This document shows, one piece after another, positions 61,118-64,000 of a stretch of 64,000 bases of DNA. The stretch spans positions 62,001 to 126,000 of the forward strand of contig NZ_ACIS01000010.1 in NCBI RefSeq assembly GCF_000174355.1, read 5' to 3'. Both the position numbers and the translations under genes were made by a program. The notes beneath the pieces were generated by a model. It searched no databases. It saw nothing but the letters and a program-made list of their open reading frames with translations, and had not been told where the DNA came from. Each line of letters starts with the position of its first letter. The first letter of the stretch is position 1. The stretch is from Pseudogulbenkiania ferrooxidans 2002 (GTDB lineage Bacteria; Pseudomonadota; Gammaproteobacteria; Burkholderiales; Chromobacteriaceae).

Positions 61118-61972
61118 TCAGGAGATCGGCTGCGCCTGCAGGCGGGTGCGCAGGGTATGGCTTTCGCCCGGCGCCAGGAGGCGCGCGTCGCGGCCGGCGT
61201 TGGCGGTCTCGACGCACACGAAGTGGCGGTAACCGTCGTCCGGCAGGTCGGCCAGGCGGACCGACTTGGCGATCCACGGGTTCCACACCACGCTGCTGGC
61301 GGAGCCCGCGGCGCTGAGGGTGACGGTGCGTCCCCAGGCGGCGTCGTGCAGCGTGAGCGGGCCCTCGGGGTAGACGATGGCGTCGATCTCGTGCTCGAAG
61401 CGCAGCGGCTCGCTGCCGAAGCGTGACGGCTGTCCCTGCAGCTGGTCGAGGTAGCTGGCGCCGGCGAGGCCGGTGAGGGTGGCGCCGTCGATGTCGCCCA
61501 GCGCCAGGTAGCTGTGCAGCGCGGTGGAGAGCGTGGCCGGCGCGCTGCCGTGGTTGCGGGTGGTCAGCGCCAGCTCGACGGCGTCGTCGAGGCGCAGCTC
61601 GAGGCTGGCCTCCAGCGCGCCGTGGCGCGGGCCGGCCAGCCGCACGCTGAAGCCGTCGGCGTCGCGCGACACCTGCTGCAACACCCACGGCTGCTGGCGC
61701 GCCACGCCGTGCGCCGGCGCGCCGGCGTCGTCGGGATGGGCGCCGAACCACGGCCAGCACAGCGGAATGCCGCCGCGGATCGCCTTGCCGGGCTGGAACA
61801 CGGCGGCGGGCGACAGGTACAGCAGCGGCGGCTCGCCGTGGCGGGTGTAGTCGAGCAGCTGGCCGCCCAACAGCGAGAGCCGGGCGTCGAAGCGGTCGTG
61901 GGCGAGGGTGAGCAGGGTGACGCCGGGAGCGAGCTCGCTCAGGCTGGCGCCGTCGGGCAGGGTGAGGGACAT
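61118..61972 (-). CDS. D-hexose-6-phosphate mutarotase
   Basis: The 284-residue protein is a YeaD-type aldose-1-epimerase fold that interconverts hexose-6-phosphate anomers. GKAIRGGIPLCWPWFGAHPD near 63, PAHGVARQQPW near 86 (catalytic His), LSTALHSYLALGDI near 150 and VWNPWIAKSVRLADLPDDGY near 230 are characteristic. Full length. Confidence 0.93.
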   Translation of the reverse strand: MSLTLPDGASLSELAPGVTLLTLAHDRFDARLSLLGGQLLDYTRHGEPPLLYLSPAAVFQPGKAIRGGIPLCWPWFGAHPDDAGAPAHGVARQQPWVLQQVSRDADGFSVRLAGPRHGALEASLELRLDDAVELALTTRNHGSAPATLSTALHSYLALGDIDGATLTGLAGASYLDQLQGQPSRFGSEPLRFEHEIDAIVYPEGPLTLHDAAWGRTVTLSAAGSASSVVWNPWIAKSVRLADLPDDGYRHFVCVETANAGRDARLLAPGESHTLRTRLQAQPIS

Positions 61973-62067
61973 GGCGACTCCGGGGAAAAACGGGCGGGTA
62001 CGATGGTAGCGTAGCGGCGGCGTAGCCGCAGCGCTACATCGCCCGCCTCTCCCCGGGGTGGGCTTAA

Positions 62068-62205
62068 AACCTGTTTACGATCTGCTGCGCTTCGGCGATA
62101 CGGCGATAAAACCGACTTCGGAATGCTCATTTACTACTTGTAAACTCCGCTTCCTCAGCCGTTTTTGCCTCGTCTCGCTCTAGCTCGCGAGATCGTAAAC
62201 AGGTT
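62068..62205. repeat. 138-bp element with 16-bp terminal inverted repeats
   Basis: AACCTGTTTACGATCT (62068-62083) and its exact complement (62190-62205) enclose 106 bases. The middle holds TTTAC-TACTT-GTAAA and a C/T-rich stretch like those in dispersed repeats B and D. There is no coding frame. It looks like a small non-autonomous element or an extended repeat. Confidence 0.7.
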
Positions 62206-62218
62206 CTTAGAACCGCTT

Positions 62219-62281
62219 CACGCTCTTTTTGCGGCGGCGGCCGAGCACCACCGGCCCCGCGCGGCGCGCAAAAAGAGCGTG
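62219..62281. terminator. Long hairpin after hisP
   Basis: CACGCTCTTTTTGCG (62219-62233) and its exact complement (62267-62281) around 33 GC-rich bases. It begins ten bases after the hisP stop. The T-run lies inside the stem, so it may act from both sides. Confidence 0.5.
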
Positions 62282-62290
62282 TACCGCTGC

Positions 62291-63058
<768 letters not shown>

Positions 63059-63082
63059 TTCAATCTCTCCCAATACGGCGAA

Positions 63083-63796
63083 TCAATGCGCCTGCGGCTT
63101 GAGGAAGGCGAGCCAGCGCTGCTCGCCGCGGCGGAACAGCCAGACCAGCGCGAACACGATCACGGCGTACAGCGCGCCGGCGATGCCGAAGGCCTCGAAC
63201 GAGGCGTAGGTGGCGGAGTTGACATCGCGTGCCACCTTGAGGATGTCCGGCACCGTGGCGGTGAACGCCAGCGTGGTGGAATGCAGCATCAGGATCACCT
63301 CGTTGCTGTAGTACGGCAGCGCGCGGCGCAGCGCCGAGGGCAGGATGACGCGGCGGTACAGCGTGAAGCTCGACATGCCGTAGGCGCGCGCCGCCTCGAT
63401 CTCGCCGTACGGCGTGGCGCGGATCGCGCCGGCGAAGATTTCCACGGTGTAGGCGCAGGTGTTGAGCGCGAACGCCAGCAGCGTGCAGTTGATGCCCTCG
63501 CGGAAGAAGGCGTCCAGCAGCGGCTGGGCGCGCACCGACTCGATGCTGTAGATGCCGGTGTAGAACACCAGGAGCTGGATGTAGAGCGGCGTGCCGCGGA
63601 ACACGTAGGTGTAGAACCACACCGGGCCGCGGATCAGCGGATTGGGCGACACGCGCGCCACCGCCAGCGGCACCGCCAGCACGAAGCCGATGCCGATCGA
63701 CGCCACCAGCAGCCACAGGGTCATGGCGACCCCGGACAGGTGGTAGCCGTCGCTCCACAAATAGGCCTGCCAGTATTGCTGCAAAATCTCGTTCAT
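63083..63796 (-). CDS. hisM: Amino-acid ABC transporter permease (HisM type)
   Basis: The 237-residue permease has five or six hydrophobic segments and the EAA loop EIEAARAYGMSSFTLYRRVILPSALRRALP. The N-terminus GVAMTLWLLVASIGIGFVLAVP and FRGTPLYIQLLVFYTGIY fit the polar amino-acid group. It starts at 63796, overlapping the upstream permease stop by four bases (ATGA), and ends 25 bases before hisP. Confidence 0.9.
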   Translation of the reverse strand: MNEILQQYWQAYLWSDGYHLSGVAMTLWLLVASIGIGFVLAVPLAVARVSPNPLIRGPVWFYTYVFRGTPLYIQLLVFYTGIYSIESVRAQPLLDAFFREGINCTLLAFALNTCAYTVEIFAGAIRATPYGEIEAARAYGMSSFTLYRRVILPSALRRALPYYSNEVILMLHSTTLAFTATVPDILKVARDVNSATYASFEAFGIAGALYAVIVFALVWLFRRGEQRWLAFLKPQAH

Positions 63797-64000
63797 AGTG
63801 CGGCCTTTCTGACGCCGACCGAGTAGCGCCGCTCCAGCCAGAGCAGGGCGCCGTTCGATACCGTGGTGATGGCGAGGTAGATCAGCCCGCCTACCACGCA
63901 GAAATAGAACAGTTGCATCGAGCTCTTGCCGGCGTCCTGGGTCGCCTTGACGATGTCGGACAGGCCGATGATGGACACCAGGGCGGTGGCCTTGATCATC
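63793..64000 (-). CDS. hisQ: Amino-acid ABC transporter permease (HisQ type), C-terminal part
   Basis: The last 68 residues of a permease that enters from the right edge. IKATALVSIIGLSDIVKATQ is the segment after the EAA loop, then a hydrophobic helix LFYFCVVGGLIYLAITTVSN and the tail LERRYSVGVRKAAL. Its true start lies outside the window. Confidence 0.85.
   Translation of the reverse strand, partial: MIKATALVSIIGLSDIVKATQDAGKSSMQLFYFCVVGGLIYLAITTVSNGALLWLERRYSVGVRKAAL

Overview
The window looks like a piece of the main chromosome of a GC-rich betaproteobacterium, most likely a member of the Neisseriales in or near Chromobacteriaceae. The reasons are the LPS core genes waaA, waaC and a WaaE-type glucosyltransferase, heme and thiamine genes of betaproteobacterial type, a PQQ locus, and a short repeated 11/12-mer that behaves like the DNA uptake sequences known from Neisseriaceae. 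The genus cannot be fixed from sequence reading alone. No rRNA, tRNA, CRISPR array or intact insertion sequence was seen.

Layout. 1-9.7 kb, mostly minus strand: the N-terminal part of a large unknown protein, hemL, a CYTH protein, hemJ, a YjbR-like protein, an M48 lipoprotein protease, rubredoxin, then thiD-thiE (+), and waaC-waaA (-). 9.8-10.24 kb: an intergenic region with four perfect and several near-perfect DnaA boxes and AT-rich stretches, a candidate oriC. Five parS-like sites lie between 4.7 and 49.3 kb, which supports an origin-proximal position. 10.2-14 kb: a WaaE-like glycosyltransferase, a sugar-nucleotide epimerase, a secreted MIase-like protein and a YdjC-type deacetylase. 14-19 kb, minus strand: a LuxR-type response regulator, then pqqE, a 31-residue membrane protein, a PuuD-like membrane protein, a divergent SerC paralogue and a divergent dihydroorotate-dehydrogenase-like protein in one tight operon, followed by pqqA and pqqD. 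pqqB and pqqC are not in the window. 19-42 kb is ordinary core genome: cfa, a CNNM/CorC protein, ung, a rhodanese, an isoaspartate methyltransferase, a TPP riboswitch with thiC, a MarR regulator, cytochrome b561, YcaQ, RlhA, an HD-GYP phosphodiesterase, a chemoreceptor, and pyrBI behind a PyrL-type attenuator.

42.6-48.6 kb is an accessory T6SS island: vgrG (frameshifted as given), a LysM-muramidase effector and a secreted four-cysteine protein that is probably its periplasmic immunity protein. It lies between two 45-bp terminator repeats. The 3' end of vgrG and the two downstream genes are visibly richer in AT than the neighbouring DNA. 48.6-64 kb: a fused indolepyruvate ferredoxin oxidoreductase, rarD, suhB, rsmE, a CHASE-PAS-GGDEF diguanylate cyclase, an exopolysaccharide-type glycosyltransferase with an outer-membrane barrel protein, a zinc-ribbon protein, a hexose-6-phosphate mutarotase, and a histidine-type amino-acid ABC transporter running off the right end.

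The signals I rate highest are: (1) at least 19 copies of GTTGGCCGAAG, read in several codon frames and also built into transcription terminators; (2) a pqq operon carrying PLP, flavin and membrane enzymes whose usual substrate residues are lost, which may be an unrecognised branch of PQQ or PQQ-like cofactor chemistry; (3) a candidate oriC with no dnaA in the window.
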